A DNA stretch of 64,000 bases from RPQJ01 sp963732415 (lineage in GTDB: Bacteria > Pseudomonadota > Gammaproteobacteria > Steroidobacterales > Steroidobacteraceae): positions 310,001 to 374,000 of the forward strand of contig CAVSZK010000019.1 of assembly GCA_963732415.1 (NCBI GenBank), in the 5' to 3' direction. The first letter of the stretch is position 1, and each line of letters opens with the position of its first letter. The notes beneath the pieces are model-generated. The model searched no databases. It was given only the letters and a program-made list of their open reading frames with translations, and had not been told where the DNA came from. This document shows positions 32,998-41,485 of this stretch, one piece after another. The position numbers were made by a program, and so were the translations under genes.

Positions 32998-34102
32998 CGA
33001 GCTGTACCGGAGCGTCCAGCCGATGCCCTTTGCGCCCGCCGCGTTTCAGCGCTCCTTCGACCAGCGTGCCCTGAATCATGACCTGGGCCATCTCCGCACA
33101 GCGGCGCACCAGCGCTGCGGCTCCGTCGTGCAGCAGCGAGGATGACTGGACGTACCGCTCGTTGTTCTCCATGTCCTCCGCGCTCCAGCCGCGCGAGTGA
33201 GCCACGTAGGGAAACTGCGGGAACTGGCAGCCGATCTCGGCAAAGAACCCGAGCATCTGCCCCGCCACTGCCTGCACGTTGTCCTGCCCGCCGGTGATGA
33301 TGAAACCGGCAACCTTGTTGCGCAGCAGGTGCTTGTTGGCGATGGTCTCCTGGTTCTGGATACAGTTCATCCGCTCGACCATCTTGTAGTACAGGCTGCT
33401 CGCACCGCCCCAGCGGATGGGTGTCGCCACGACGATGGCGTCCGCCCAGTGCACGACGCCCTCGTACACGCGGTCCATCTGGTCTTCGGCATCCATCTGT
33501 GTGATCGAGCACGGCCACGTGCACGCACGCGAGGACTTGGAGTAGAAGCCCTCGCACTCACGGAACCTGAGGTCGCGGATTCGCAGCAGCTGCGTTTCGC
33601 ACTGGAGTGACTCGGACGCGATCCGCAGGGAATGGAACAGCAGGTCCTCAGACGTACTGTAGCGCGGGTGGCCCGCGGTCATCGCCGTGGTCGAGATGCC
33701 AAGCACGCGAATCGGGCCGGGCTCGCGCCGCGGCGCTCTAGCCAATGGATGAGGCTCGTGTGGCTTTCGGCCTCGCTTCGAGCTGGCCGTGTTGTCCACG
33801 AGCACCCGCCCATTCTCGACCCGCACGGCATGCGTCGGGACTCGGTCCTCCTCGAAGCCCGGCTCACCTTCGCCCGTCCGGCAGTGGAACTTCCAGAAAT
33901 GCCACGGGCACACGACGTAGTCCCCGTCGAGCGTTCCTTCTCCGAGAGGACCCCCGACGTGATTGCACACCCCGGAAATCGCGCTGAAGTGGCTGTCCTT
34001 GTAGACCAGGGCGATCCTCTTGCGCCCCAGCAAAACCTGCTGAACGGGCTTGTGACGGAGCTCGTCCTCGGCACCGACATCGAACCAGGATTCGGGTTCC
34101 AT
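32978..34102 (-). CDS. fusion of Rieske [2Fe-2S] domain and NADPH-dependent FMN reductase
   Basis: 374 residues. The N-terminal part (about 5-105) is a Rieske ferredoxin-like domain: CNHVGGPL (CxH) and CPWHFWKF (CxxH) supply all four iron-sulfur ligands. After a basic linker, residues about 130-340 form a flavodoxin-like NADPH-dependent FMN reductase (VLGISTTAMTAGHPRYSTSEDLL, VVATPIRWGGASSLYYKMVERM). This layout would carry electrons from NADPH through flavin to the cluster or the reverse. No oxygenase gene is adjacent. The frame is continuous, so the fusion is real in this sequence. Substrate unknown. Confidence 0.88.
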   Translation of the reverse strand: MEPESWFDVGAEDELRHKPVQQVLLGRKRIALVYKDSHFSAISGVCNHVGGPLGEGTLDGDYVVCPWHFWKFHCRTGEGEPGFEEDRVPTHAVRVENGRVLVDNTASSKRGRKPHEPHPLARAPRREPGPIRVLGISTTAMTAGHPRYSTSEDLLFHSLRIASESLQCETQLLRIRDLRFRECEGFYSKSSRACTWPCSITQMDAEDQMDRVYEGVVHWADAIVVATPIRWGGASSLYYKMVERMNCIQNQETIANKHLLRNKVAGFIITGGQDNVQAVAGQMLGFFAEIGCQFPQFPYVAHSRGWSAEDMENNERYVQSSSLLHDGAAALVRRCAEMAQVMIQGTLVEGALKRGGRKGHRLDAPVQLAIGPPS

Positions 34103-34353
34103 GCGCTACTCCCCGTTTGGCCACCGGGTCTCTGCCCGACAGATAAACTCGTTGCTTAGCTTATCCCAGGCGTCGCGGGCGTTGTGTGCGGCGGAACTTC
34201 TCCCGTAACGGCAGTCCAACAGCTCACGGAGGCGGAAAGCCCGAGTCGGCGGTGTCCTGTCAACGCCTGCGGCGGTCCGACGTTATATACGTGCGAGTGG
34301 CAGGCCGTCCACCGGACGGACTTCGATCCAATCCAGCATGCAAAGGTGAATCC

Positions 34354-34860
34354 ATGAACAGTATTCGAACCTTCATTTCGGCGGCCTGCATCGCCACCCT
34401 CGGCGGTATCGCCATTGCCTCGGCCGCAGCACCGCCCACCCCACCCGCGACCCCGAATGCCTCACCGATGCGGCACGGCTGGCACGAAGGCCGGGGCGGT
34501 CCCGGCGGCGGTATGCACCGTATGCTCGACAAGCTTGACCTGACGGCGGAGCAGTCGGAGCAGATCCAGGCAGTCTTTGCCGCGGCGAAGCCGCAGATGC
34601 AGGCGGTCCGCGAGACAGAGCGTGCGAGCCGCGAGCAGCTCGAAACCACGCCCCCCACCGACCCCGGTTACGCCGGGCTCGTGGCTTCCGCGAAGTCGAA
34701 TGCCGTCGAGCAGATCCAGCTCATGAGCGATACGTGGGCAAAGGTGTACGAAAAGCTCACGCCCGACCAGCGTGCCCGTATCCCCGGAATCGTCGCCGCC
34801 CAGCGGGCCGACCGCGATGCGCACCGAGGGCGCCAGGGCCAGCCACCGTCCAGTCCGTAA
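34354..34860 (+). CDS. periplasmic Spy/CpxP-type (LTXXQ motif) protein
   Basis: 168 residues with a signal peptide (about 1-26) and a Gly/His/Pro-rich N-terminus (MRHGWHEGRGGPGGG), which may bind metal. Two LTxxQ-type motifs, LTAEQSEQ (about 64-71) and LTPDQRARI (about 143-151), define the Spy/CpxP family of envelope-stress chaperones. AAAGGTG lies seven bases before ATG 34354. No cpx two-component genes are in the window. Confidence 0.88.
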   Translation: MNSIRTFISAACIATLGGIAIASAAAPPTPPATPNASPMRHGWHEGRGGPGGGMHRMLDKLDLTAEQSEQIQAVFAAAKPQMQAVRETERASREQLETTPPTDPGYAGLVASAKSNAVEQIQLMSDTWAKVYEKLTPDQRARIPGIVAAQRADRDAHRGRQGQPPSSP

Positions 34861-34950
34861 GTGGACCCGCAGTCGGAGTGCCCCAGTAAGCCGGGGTCGC
34901 TCCGACGCCGGACCGGTCCGCACTGCCCGCCCGGGCTGAAGTGCAGCTGG

Positions 34951-35154
34951 TCAGGCGCTCGGAGACTCCTGCCGGGCACGTCGGCGCGGCCTTTCTACGC
35001 GTTGCAACCAGACATCAAACGGATCCCAGCCGTTGCTCGAGTTGACCGCATGCAAGTGTTCAACAAACGCGCTTTCGCCGCTCACGCGTGGATCTGCCGT
35101 CCTTTCCGTGCGCACTGGATCCGGCCAAGAATCCTTTGTCTTGATGTCGGACAA
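34951..35154 (-). CDS. possible small protein with its own promoter
   Basis: 67-residue frame from TTG 35154, with GGGAG about nine bases upstream. It contains a hydrophilic core SSNGWDPFDVWLQRV and a basic tail. A good sigma70-like leftward promoter (35188-35216) with palindromes lies directly upstream, which is the main support. A longer frame with ATG 35238 exists but would start upstream of that promoter. No family recognised. It lies in the 34861-35356 gap, which is otherwise without genes. Confidence 0.4.
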   Translation of the reverse strand: MSDIKTKDSWPDPVRTERTADPRVSGESAFVEHLHAVNSSNGWDPFDVWLQRVERPRRRARQESPSA

Positions 35155-35187
35155 TTCTGAAACGCTCCCACCCCTTACCAGGGAACA

Positions 35188-35216
35188 TTTATAGCGTTGG
35201 GTCACTACACTGTCAC
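35188..35216 (-). promoter_or_regulatory. sigma70-like promoter overlapped by palindrome
   Basis: Read leftwards: GTGACA (35216-35211), a 17-base spacer, TATAAA (35193-35188). The perfect palindrome ACTGTCACGACAGT (35209-35222) covers the -35 element, as an operator would. The predicted transcript start near 35181 leaves a short leader before TTG 35154. Confidence 0.55.
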
Positions 35217-35237
35217 GACAGTTCAGCCCGGCTTTCA

Positions 35238-35252
35238 CAGCAATTATTGCTG
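35238..35252. promoter_or_regulatory. perfect palindrome upstream of the leftward promoter
   Basis: CAGCAATTATTGCTG has 7-bp arms around a single T. It lies 22 bases upstream of the -35 element at 35211-35216, in an AT-rich patch. Symmetry and position suggest an activator or repressor site; no regulator is adjacent. Confidence 0.4.
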
Positions 35253-35356
35253 CACACTGATAAAGCTACTTATCGACAAGGTCGCTCCCCAGGCTTCTCG
35301 GGCTGAGTTGTACAACTCCTGGCATACGTTCTCCTCGCAGCAAACCCGGGCCGTCG

Positions 35357-36643
35357 TCAGCGGGTGAGCCGGTAGAACAGCAGGGCTGCGCGCTGGACCT
35401 GTATCGAGAGCGCATCGAGCTCGATGTATTCGCCGGGCGCGTGGTCGTTGTCCCCCATGGCCCCGAGACCATCGAGACACTCGAGGCGACCGTCGCACAC
35501 GAACGAGATGTCCCCGGCACCGCGCTCTGCCGGGTCCTGTGCGATGACCGGACCAGCCCCTAGATCGCGGCTTACCTCATCGAGTACGGCGAGCACGCGA
35601 CGATTGCCGTCCGTCGGTGCCATCGCAGGGTATTCCTTCTCGAAGCTTATCGATGCCGAAGTACCTGGAAGACTATCCGCAACGATTGAAGTCATCCTGG
35701 CGCATGCGTCTTCGTACTGCTCTGAAGAAAGAAAGCGCAGGTCGCCGGTCACACGAGCCTCTCGGGGTATGACATTGGTCTTGCCAAGCGCCATGCCGCT
35801 CTTGCCCGCGTCGTCGTAGGTCACCGTCGTTCCTCCCAGGATCACCGAGGGGTTGTAGGTCAGGTAAGGCTGCTGCAATTCCTTGCGAAATCGATCCAGG
35901 ATGCGGGCTGTCTCGAAAATAGCCCCGTAGCCCTGGTTCTCGCGAAAGATCCCAGACGAATGCGCCTGTCGGCCGGTGACCTGCAGTCGCCAGGTGCCGA
36001 TGCCGCGGCGCCCGATGACGGCGACCCCGGGCGAGCCACCCTCGAAGCCGAGGGCGATATCGCTGTCGGCGCCGGCGGTGACCAGGGCCGCTCGGCTGAG
36101 TGTGTATGGCGTACCTGGATCCTCCTCGTCCCCGGTCAGCACCACGGTGACCTGGCGGCCTTGCAGAGCGCCGGTCTCGTACAGCGCGCGCAGCGCTTCC
36201 ACGATGATGACGTCCCCGCCCTTCATGTCCGAGGAACCGGTGCCGTAGGCTCGACTGCCATCCCGGCGAAACGACTCGCCCGTGAGCACGGTGTCCAGAT
36301 GCCCGATCAGCAGCAATCGCTTGCCCGTGTCGCCGCGGTGCACGGCGACCAGGTGACCGGCCCGCCCCACCTCAGCGGGGACATCAACCCAGCGCGTCTC
36401 GAAGCCGATTTCCGCGAGTTCACGAGCAAACACGTCCCCTGTCCGTCGGACGCCTGCGTGATTCTCGGTCGCGCTTTCGATGTTGACCGTCTCCATCAGC
36501 AGGTCGATTGCCTGCCTCTCTTCAGCGTTCACCGCCCGTATGATCTTCGTCTCCACCTCGTCCAGCGCGAACGCCAGCGGGGCTCCAGAACACAGCAACA
36601 CGGTCGACAGAAGACCGGCTCGGGCGATGACTTTTGGGCGCAT
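35357..36643 (-). CDS. secreted M20 family metallopeptidase (glutamate carboxypeptidase type)
   Basis: 428 residues with a signal peptide (about 1-26). Zinc and catalytic residues are seen in LLIGHLDTV (His/Asp), SSDMKGG (bridging Asp), TGDEEDPG (catalytic and ligand Glu), and GDNDHAPGEY (last His). The dimerisation-type lid domain lies in the middle. Relatives are carboxypeptidase G2-like enzymes that remove C-terminal Glu or other residues. ATG 36643 begins the signal peptide; the frame upstream is not coding-like. Monocistronic and divergent from the kinase gene. A second M20 peptidase lies at 55588-57018. Confidence 0.92.
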   Translation of the reverse strand: MRPKVIARAGLLSTVLLCSGAPLAFALDEVETKIIRAVNAEERQAIDLLMETVNIESATENHAGVRRTGDVFARELAEIGFETRWVDVPAEVGRAGHLVAVHRGDTGKRLLLIGHLDTVLTGESFRRDGSRAYGTGSSDMKGGDVIIVEALRALYETGALQGRQVTVVLTGDEEDPGTPYTLSRAALVTAGADSDIALGFEGGSPGVAVIGRRGIGTWRLQVTGRQAHSSGIFRENQGYGAIFETARILDRFRKELQQPYLTYNPSVILGGTTVTYDDAGKSGMALGKTNVIPREARVTGDLRFLSSEQYEDACARMTSIVADSLPGTSASISFEKEYPAMAPTDGNRRVLAVLDEVSRDLGAGPVIAQDPAERGAGDISFVCDGRLECLDGLGAMGDNDHAPGEYIELDALSIQVQRAALLFYRLTR

Positions 36644-36856
36644 GAGGACTGACGCAGGACAGTGGGACGCCACACGATAGCACCGACACACACCAGCCCA
36701 ACGCCGGGGCGTATTGCCTGTGGGCACCCTGTTGGACCGCAAGCCACTGAACATAATCCGATTGGGGACGCCATTTTGACCCAATCCTGGCGCGAACCTT
36801 TTCGGAGCGTTCCTACCATGTGAAGATCGGACGGCAAAACGCCACCGTCCGGTTCC

Positions 36857-39361
36857 ATGGCCTGCCGTCCACACACACACACATTTCCGTCTTATGCGTC
36901 ATTTGCGGAATACTCGGACGCGCTGCAGCTGAACCTGGGCGGAGCGCTGCACGATCCGGTATTGCGGCGCGGAGCGCTTCGCATGCACGGGCCCGGGCAT
37001 CCGGTCGTGCACAGCGGCAACATCGCGCTCACTTTTGAGGTCGTCGTTGACGGCCAGACGTACGGCATCCGCTGTTTTCACAGGCCGTCCGACTCGCTGC
37101 AGGTTCGATACGAAGCCATATCCGACTACCTGCGGCCTATCGCCAGTCCGTATTTCGTGGACTTCGAGTTCCAGCCCAGCGGGATCACCACCGAAGATGG
37201 GACCTACCCGGTCGTCCGGATGGAGTGGGCGGAAGGTGAGACGCTCGCGGCGTTCGTGGCCAGGCAACGCAATGACGCCGATGTGCTCCAGCACCTGCGT
37301 GCGTCGCTTCGGGACCTGGCCAGGCACCTTGACGCGCATGGCATCGCGCACGGTGACATCCAGCCCACCAACATCATCGTGCAGGCAGCTGGCCGCCTCC
37401 GGCTCATCGACTACGACGGCATGCTGGTTCCCGCGCTTTCGGGAACGCGCAGCACCGAACTTGGCCAGCCGAATTTCCAGCATCCCAAACGCCGCGCATG
37501 GCATTTCAACGCTGGACTCGACGCGTTCTCGTTCGCGTTGATCGATGTAGCACTCGACGCGCTCTGCAGGAAACCATGCCTCTGGGACCAGACCGGCAGC
37601 GACGAAGACGCGTTCCTGTGGCGCGCCGCGGATCTCGAGAATCCGGCCGGCTCGCCAGTGTTCAGGGTCCTGGCATCAGTGCCGGGACTGGAGCAGCGGG
37701 TTAAGCAGCTCGCGGCCGTCAGCGTCTCCCCTTTTGAACGAATTCCCACCTTCGAGGATTTCCTCGCGGCCCGCAACATTCCCGACGTCTCGGTCGTATT
37801 CACGGGCGACGCGACCCTGCCGGCGACTCGCAGGTATGTTCCGAGCAACGATATCGTTGATGCGAATAACTTTGCGAAATGCTGCACATACGTCGGCCAT
37901 CGCGTCGAACTGATCGGGCAGATCGTCCGGGTTGTCGTGGACGGCGATTCAAGACTCGATGCGAAATGCGTGCGAGTCGAGTTCGCCGCGCACTCGCACG
38001 ACATGGTTTGCCTGAAGATCTGGCCGGATGCCATCGCCCGGCTGGCGCATGTTCCCGACCAGGCTTGGATCGGGCAGTGGGTCAGTGCGATCGGGCTCGT
38101 GGATCCGGTCCATAGCAACGGCAGCGGTCCGCAGCGCCGGAAGGACGTCGCGATTTCGATCATGGAGCAGTCCCAGCTGCGCCAACTCACCGAAGCCGAT
38201 GCGCTGGATCGCCTGGGAGCGCTCCGCGGCCCAACCGGTCCATCGTCGGATACGACGGCTGGAGTCAGGACCGTGCCGGTCGGCATGACCCAAACGCCGT
38301 CGCAGGATCAGTCCGAACCGGAGTCCCTGCGCGAATTCTATTTCACGCCGGAACCCGGATTGGAGCCGACGCCGCCGCCGCCGGCTGCAGATGCAGGCAG
38401 CGGGCCGACCCGTGGCGGTGCCGCGCCTGCGCGCCCGGCCCGTTGGCCGTGGTGGGTTGCAGCCACATTGATTGCGTCGATAGTCGCCTACGCCATCTAT
38501 CCAACGCAGGCTACTCGAGAGCACGACCCGTCGGCGCGCCTTGCGGACGAGATCCGCTCACCGGGCCCTTCGCCGCAGAGCCCGACACCCTCAGCAAAGC
38601 GTGACGAACGCGGTCGTCTCGCGTCGCAGCAGGACCTGGACGCGGCACCGGGTGCGATCGCGACGGCGGCCGGGACACTGCTGGTCGGCACCGCTGCGGA
38701 CGAAGGCCCGGCAAGCGTCGTCCTGCTCGATGGCGACCCCATACCGGGCCTTCGCGACGACGTGATCAAACTGGTGCATCGCGCGGTATTTTCCGACCGC
38801 GAGGTCATCGTTGGATTCACGCAATGCAACGGGCCTGCACCGCCCTGCGGACGCAAGGCGCCGTTCTGGCTTGAGCTGCGCGCCGGTTCACCAGCGGAGT
38901 TGCGCCGCAAGCCCGACCTGTGGACCGGCAGCGGAGAAGGGTCGGTTACCGCGACGGACGCTGGCGTTCAGGTCGTGCTTGGATTATGGGACGGCGAGCG
39001 TAGAACCGCGACCTTGACCCCGGCCGGCAACATCGTCGTCTCACGGGAGCGCGAGCCGATCGGAAGGCTCGATCGCGCGGACTGCGCGACGGTGATGCAG
39101 GCGGTCGAAGCCTGCAGGGCCAGCCGCGATTGCAGCACGCTCGAGAGCAGCGCTAAGCGGATTTCGCGGTCGCAACGGACCCAGCTCGCGCGCATGTATC
39201 ACGAATCGACCGGACTCGATGCAGCCGCGTTCCGCGGACTGTGCGTGCGAAGCTGCGAACTCGGTTGGACGCCCAGCCCCGGCTACGTCCGCCGATACGT
39301 CTGCAACGGCGCGCAGCCTGACCAGTGGTTCGCCAGCGACTCGACCGCTGGCCCGCTATAG
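36857..39361 (+). CDS. divergent protein kinase-like protein with C-terminal membrane anchor
   Basis: 834 residues up to the TAG at 39359-39361. Kinase-like N-lobe about 40-130; catalytic loop HGDIQPTN (165-172) and DYDG (185-188) in place of DFG, followed by LGQPNFQHPKRR. This pattern is that of bacterial kinases found with TerY and PP2C-type partners. A proline-rich linker (about 490-525), one transmembrane helix (about 531-549) and an extracytoplasmic Cys-containing C-terminal domain follow. No phosphatase or VWA gene is adjacent. The reading frame stays coding-like for about 39 codons after the TAG, so the protein may be truncated. Start near PSYASFAEY is consistent with relatives. Confidence 0.8.
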   Translation: MACRPHTHTFPSYASFAEYSDALQLNLGGALHDPVLRRGALRMHGPGHPVVHSGNIALTFEVVVDGQTYGIRCFHRPSDSLQVRYEAISDYLRPIASPYFVDFEFQPSGITTEDGTYPVVRMEWAEGETLAAFVARQRNDADVLQHLRASLRDLARHLDAHGIAHGDIQPTNIIVQAAGRLRLIDYDGMLVPALSGTRSTELGQPNFQHPKRRAWHFNAGLDAFSFALIDVALDALCRKPCLWDQTGSDEDAFLWRAADLENPAGSPVFRVLASVPGLEQRVKQLAAVSVSPFERIPTFEDFLAARNIPDVSVVFTGDATLPATRRYVPSNDIVDANNFAKCCTYVGHRVELIGQIVRVVVDGDSRLDAKCVRVEFAAHSHDMVCLKIWPDAIARLAHVPDQAWIGQWVSAIGLVDPVHSNGSGPQRRKDVAISIMEQSQLRQLTEADALDRLGALRGPTGPSSDTTAGVRTVPVGMTQTPSQDQSEPESLREFYFTPEPGLEPTPPPPAADAGSGPTRGGAAPARPARWPWWVAATLIASIVAYAIYPTQATREHDPSARLADEIRSPGPSPQSPTPSAKRDERGRLASQQDLDAAPGAIATAAGTLLVGTAADEGPASVVLLDGDPIPGLRDDVIKLVHRAVFSDREVIVGFTQCNGPAPPCGRKAPFWLELRAGSPAELRRKPDLWTGSGEGSVTATDAGVQVVLGLWDGERRTATLTPAGNIVVSREREPIGRLDRADCATVMQAVEACRASRDCSTLESSAKRISRSQRTQLARMYHESTGLDAAAFRGLCVRSCELGWTPSPGYVRRYVCNGAQPDQWFASDSTAGPL

Positions 39362-39462
39362 AAGTTCGACGAAGAGACGGGCCAGCACATACAGCGGCTC
39401 GGCGACGGTTTCGCTGGCGCCGCACGCGATCACGACAAGTGCAATTATCTCGAGGCGCACTG

Positions 39463-40140
39463 CTACTGCTGGCGGAGAACCAATTCACCAGTCAGCACGG
39501 CACCCGACGGCGGCCGGAACAACGAATTCGCCGTTCGGCCCACCATCCGGCAGACGACCGAATCGAGCGACCCGCCCACCACGCCACCAAGCACCGGGAT
39601 CGCCCTCGGGATCCTCAGCACCACCTGGCCGCCCATTTTTGCGAGCAGCCTTGCGCCGATTCTCTTGTTGATCTCGACCAGCGCCCGTCCCGGAATCTGG
39701 TCCACGGCGCGTTGCGTAAGCCTGTCACCGACCTTGAGCCCAAGATCCTTCATCGCTTCTTTCGCAACGTCACCCGCAAGACTCAGCAGGATCTTCGTCC
39801 GGACCGGTTCGGACCAGAGATCGTGGCCGTAGATCTGCGCAATGGTCGCCGCCATGCGCGCCTGGATCAGCCACGACGCACCGAGCGCCCCCGGAATGGC
39901 CACGGGAAACGTGACCACGCCACCCAGGCCTGCCAGGAAGCCAGTGGTGAAGTTTTTGCGCGTCTCCCAGCGGATGAGCGCGTCGACGCGGCTCTCATCA
40001 TTTCGATAGCTGGAATCACCCAGGTATTCGCTCGCGAGATTCTCCGCGCCCAGCCATGGGCCTGCGCCCTGGACAGCGCGCTCGAGCAGGAAGTCGACCA
40101 GCGTGCTCGCCGAAGGGTCGTTTGGCGCGCGTCGGGACAT
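39463..40140 (-). CDS. EcsC family protein
   Basis: 225 residues of the EcsC family: helical, with hydrophobic glycine-rich stretches FTTGFLAGLGGVVTFPVAIPGALGASWLIQARM (about 64-97) and GARLLAKMGGQVVLRIPRAIPVLGGVVGGSLD. In Bacillus, EcsC accompanies an ABC transporter, but elsewhere it is a stand-alone protein of unknown role. ATG 40140 follows directly on the stop of the DUF4230-like gene, so the two are an operon. Stop codon TAG. Confidence 0.87.
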   Translation of the reverse strand: MSRRAPNDPSASTLVDFLLERAVQGAGPWLGAENLASEYLGDSSYRNDESRVDALIRWETRKNFTTGFLAGLGGVVTFPVAIPGALGASWLIQARMAATIAQIYGHDLWSEPVRTKILLSLAGDVAKEAMKDLGLKVGDRLTQRAVDQIPGRALVEINKRIGARLLAKMGGQVVLRIPRAIPVLGGVVGGSLDSVVCRMVGRTANSLFRPPSGAVLTGELVLRQQ

Positions 40141-40839
40141 TCAGCCTGCCGGCGACAACTGTGGGAAAGCCTGCGGGCCGAAAGACCCGATAGGCTCGTC
40201 CGGGAACAGGACACGGATGGTGGACGTGGCCTCCGTCTGCCAGCGTGCCTGGGTAAGCAGCCACTTCCTTACAAATTCAGTGACCGTCTTTCTTGCCGCC
40301 TCGCGCTGCAGTAGACGATAAGCGGGACTGTCCGCCTTCGCCGCAAGCGCCGAAGTGATGTCCCGTTCCAGCGATTCGAGGTCGGAACGATCGTTGAAAG
40401 GAATCAGGATCCAGGTACCGCCGACGTCTTTCTGCATATGGGCCAGATCCACGGCGACCGGCAGGGTCGGCTTCAGGGGCGGCGTCACGACCGTGAACAC
40501 GTCGGCAGTGCGAATGATCGTCCACTCGGGGGCGAGTTCGATGTGGTAGCGATATACGACCGGCACGCGGATGTGCGGCACCGTTTCACCAACCTCGAGT
40601 CCCAGGACGCTGTATACGAATTTCTTGTCGAACTGCTCGGTGGCTCGAATCGTGGCAACCTCGAGCAGGCCACCCTTGGTCCGCATCACCAGGATCTCGC
40701 TGCCGGGTCCGGACTGCACGTCACCAGCCGTCTTGTTCCAGGGAAGATACGCGGAGACTTTCTGGTATCCGAACCAGCCGGCTGCAGCAGCTACCAGGAC
40801 TGCCAGGAGAATCGGCAGCATTTTCGAGTCGCTTGTCAT
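40141..40839 (-). CDS. membrane-anchored DUF4230-like protein
   Basis: 232 residues with one N-terminal transmembrane helix (about 8-28) and a soluble periplasmic domain. LLEVATIRATEQFDKK, the VAVDLAHMQ stretch and the C-terminal amphipathic helix (LLQREAARKTVTEFVRKWL) resemble DUF4230. Function is unknown. It is directly adjacent to the EcsC gene downstream (no gap) and seven bases from the cytochrome c gene upstream, so the three may be cotranscribed. The family assignment is tentative. Confidence 0.7.
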   Translation of the reverse strand: MTSDSKMLPILLAVLVAAAAGWFGYQKVSAYLPWNKTAGDVQSGPGSEILVMRTKGGLLEVATIRATEQFDKKFVYSVLGLEVGETVPHIRVPVVYRYHIELAPEWTIIRTADVFTVVTPPLKPTLPVAVDLAHMQKDVGGTWILIPFNDRSDLESLERDITSALAAKADSPAYRLLQREAARKTVTEFVRKWLLTQARWQTEATSTIRVLFPDEPIGSFGPQAFPQLSPAG

Positions 40840-40846
40840 GTCGCCG

Positions 40847-41293
40847 TCAGCCGCCGTCAGGGGTGCCGGCCGGCTTGCCCGGCCGGAGTGTCTGCAGGAA
40901 CTTGAGGACTTCAGATCGCTGATTCGCGTCCGGGATTCCGCCCATGTCCATTGCGGTACCCGGCGCGAATGCCGACGGTTTGGTCAGGAAAACGTCGAGC
41001 CGCGCAAGGTCCCAGCTGCCCCCGACAGCTCGAAGCGCCGGCGAGTATTCGTAACCATCCACGCTGGCGACTGGTCGGCCGACGACACCCCACAGCGGTG
41101 GGCCCACCAGCGGCGGCTCGTTTTCGAGGTATGAATGACAGGAGGTGCACACGTCGAATGCATCCGGGTAGTCGAGTCCCTCCGCCAGCAACGAAAGATC
41201 GGCGACGAAGCAGCTGACCATGACGAAGGCTGCCCGGGTGCTCCATCGGTTTCCGGGGAACGAGCCTGCGCCATGCCGGACGTTCGAGTTCAT
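40847..41293 (-). CDS. exported monohaem cytochrome c
   Basis: 148 residues with an N-terminal signal or anchor helix (about 19-34) and one haem-binding CTSCH. PPLWGVVGRPVASVDGYEYSPAL and the TAMDMGG stretch with the distal Met match class I cytochromes of the mitochondrial type. AAGGAG lies nine bases before ATG 41293. The ccm operon at the right end of the window would mature it. Downstream are the DUF4230-like and EcsC genes, whose role with it is unknown. Confidence 0.9.
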   Translation of the reverse strand: MNSNVRHGAGSFPGNRWSTRAAFVMVSCFVADLSLLAEGLDYPDAFDVCTSCHSYLENEPPLVGPPLWGVVGRPVASVDGYEYSPALRAVGGSWDLARLDVFLTKPSAFAPGTAMDMGGIPDANQRSEVLKFLQTLRPGKPAGTPDGG

Positions 41294-41384
41294 GGTCCGA
41301 ATCTCCTTGTACGCTGCCCCTGCGCTATGGCCCGGATCATGCCCCCTGGAGCCGGCATCGACAAGAAACCACACGCTCCCTGCC

Positions 41385-41413
41385 AAAAAAGACGCCCCCA
41401 CATGGGGGGCGTC
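41385..41413 (-). terminator. rho-independent terminator of the secreted-protein gene at 41486
   Basis: Stem GACGCCCCC (41391-41399) with GGGGGCGTC (41405-41413) and six A at 41385-41390. Read leftwards, the hairpin is followed by TTTTTT. It lies 70 bases after the stop of the leftward gene at 41486-41941. Confidence 0.75.
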
Positions 41414-41485
41414 TTCCTGTGCGTCGCGAGGCAGTGACAGCGCCGCTTGATTGCAGCAGGGTCACTCTCCGCGCAGCAAGGCCTC

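Noticed and set aside
22799..39361. General recoding of TAG as a sense codon
   Set aside because: TAG ends several intact genes here, including the old yellow enzyme (18213), GGDEF-EAL (6292), EcsC (39463) and DUF2130 (24679), with no coding signal after them as far as seen.
39325..40314. Plus-strand frame opposite the EcsC and DUF4230-like genes
   Set aside because: Arg/His/Gln-rich antisense frame without motifs; the minus-strand genes are family members.
41385..41413. Rightward terminator for a plus-strand gene
   Set aside because: No plus-strand gene ends nearby and the A-run is on the left flank, so it works leftwards.
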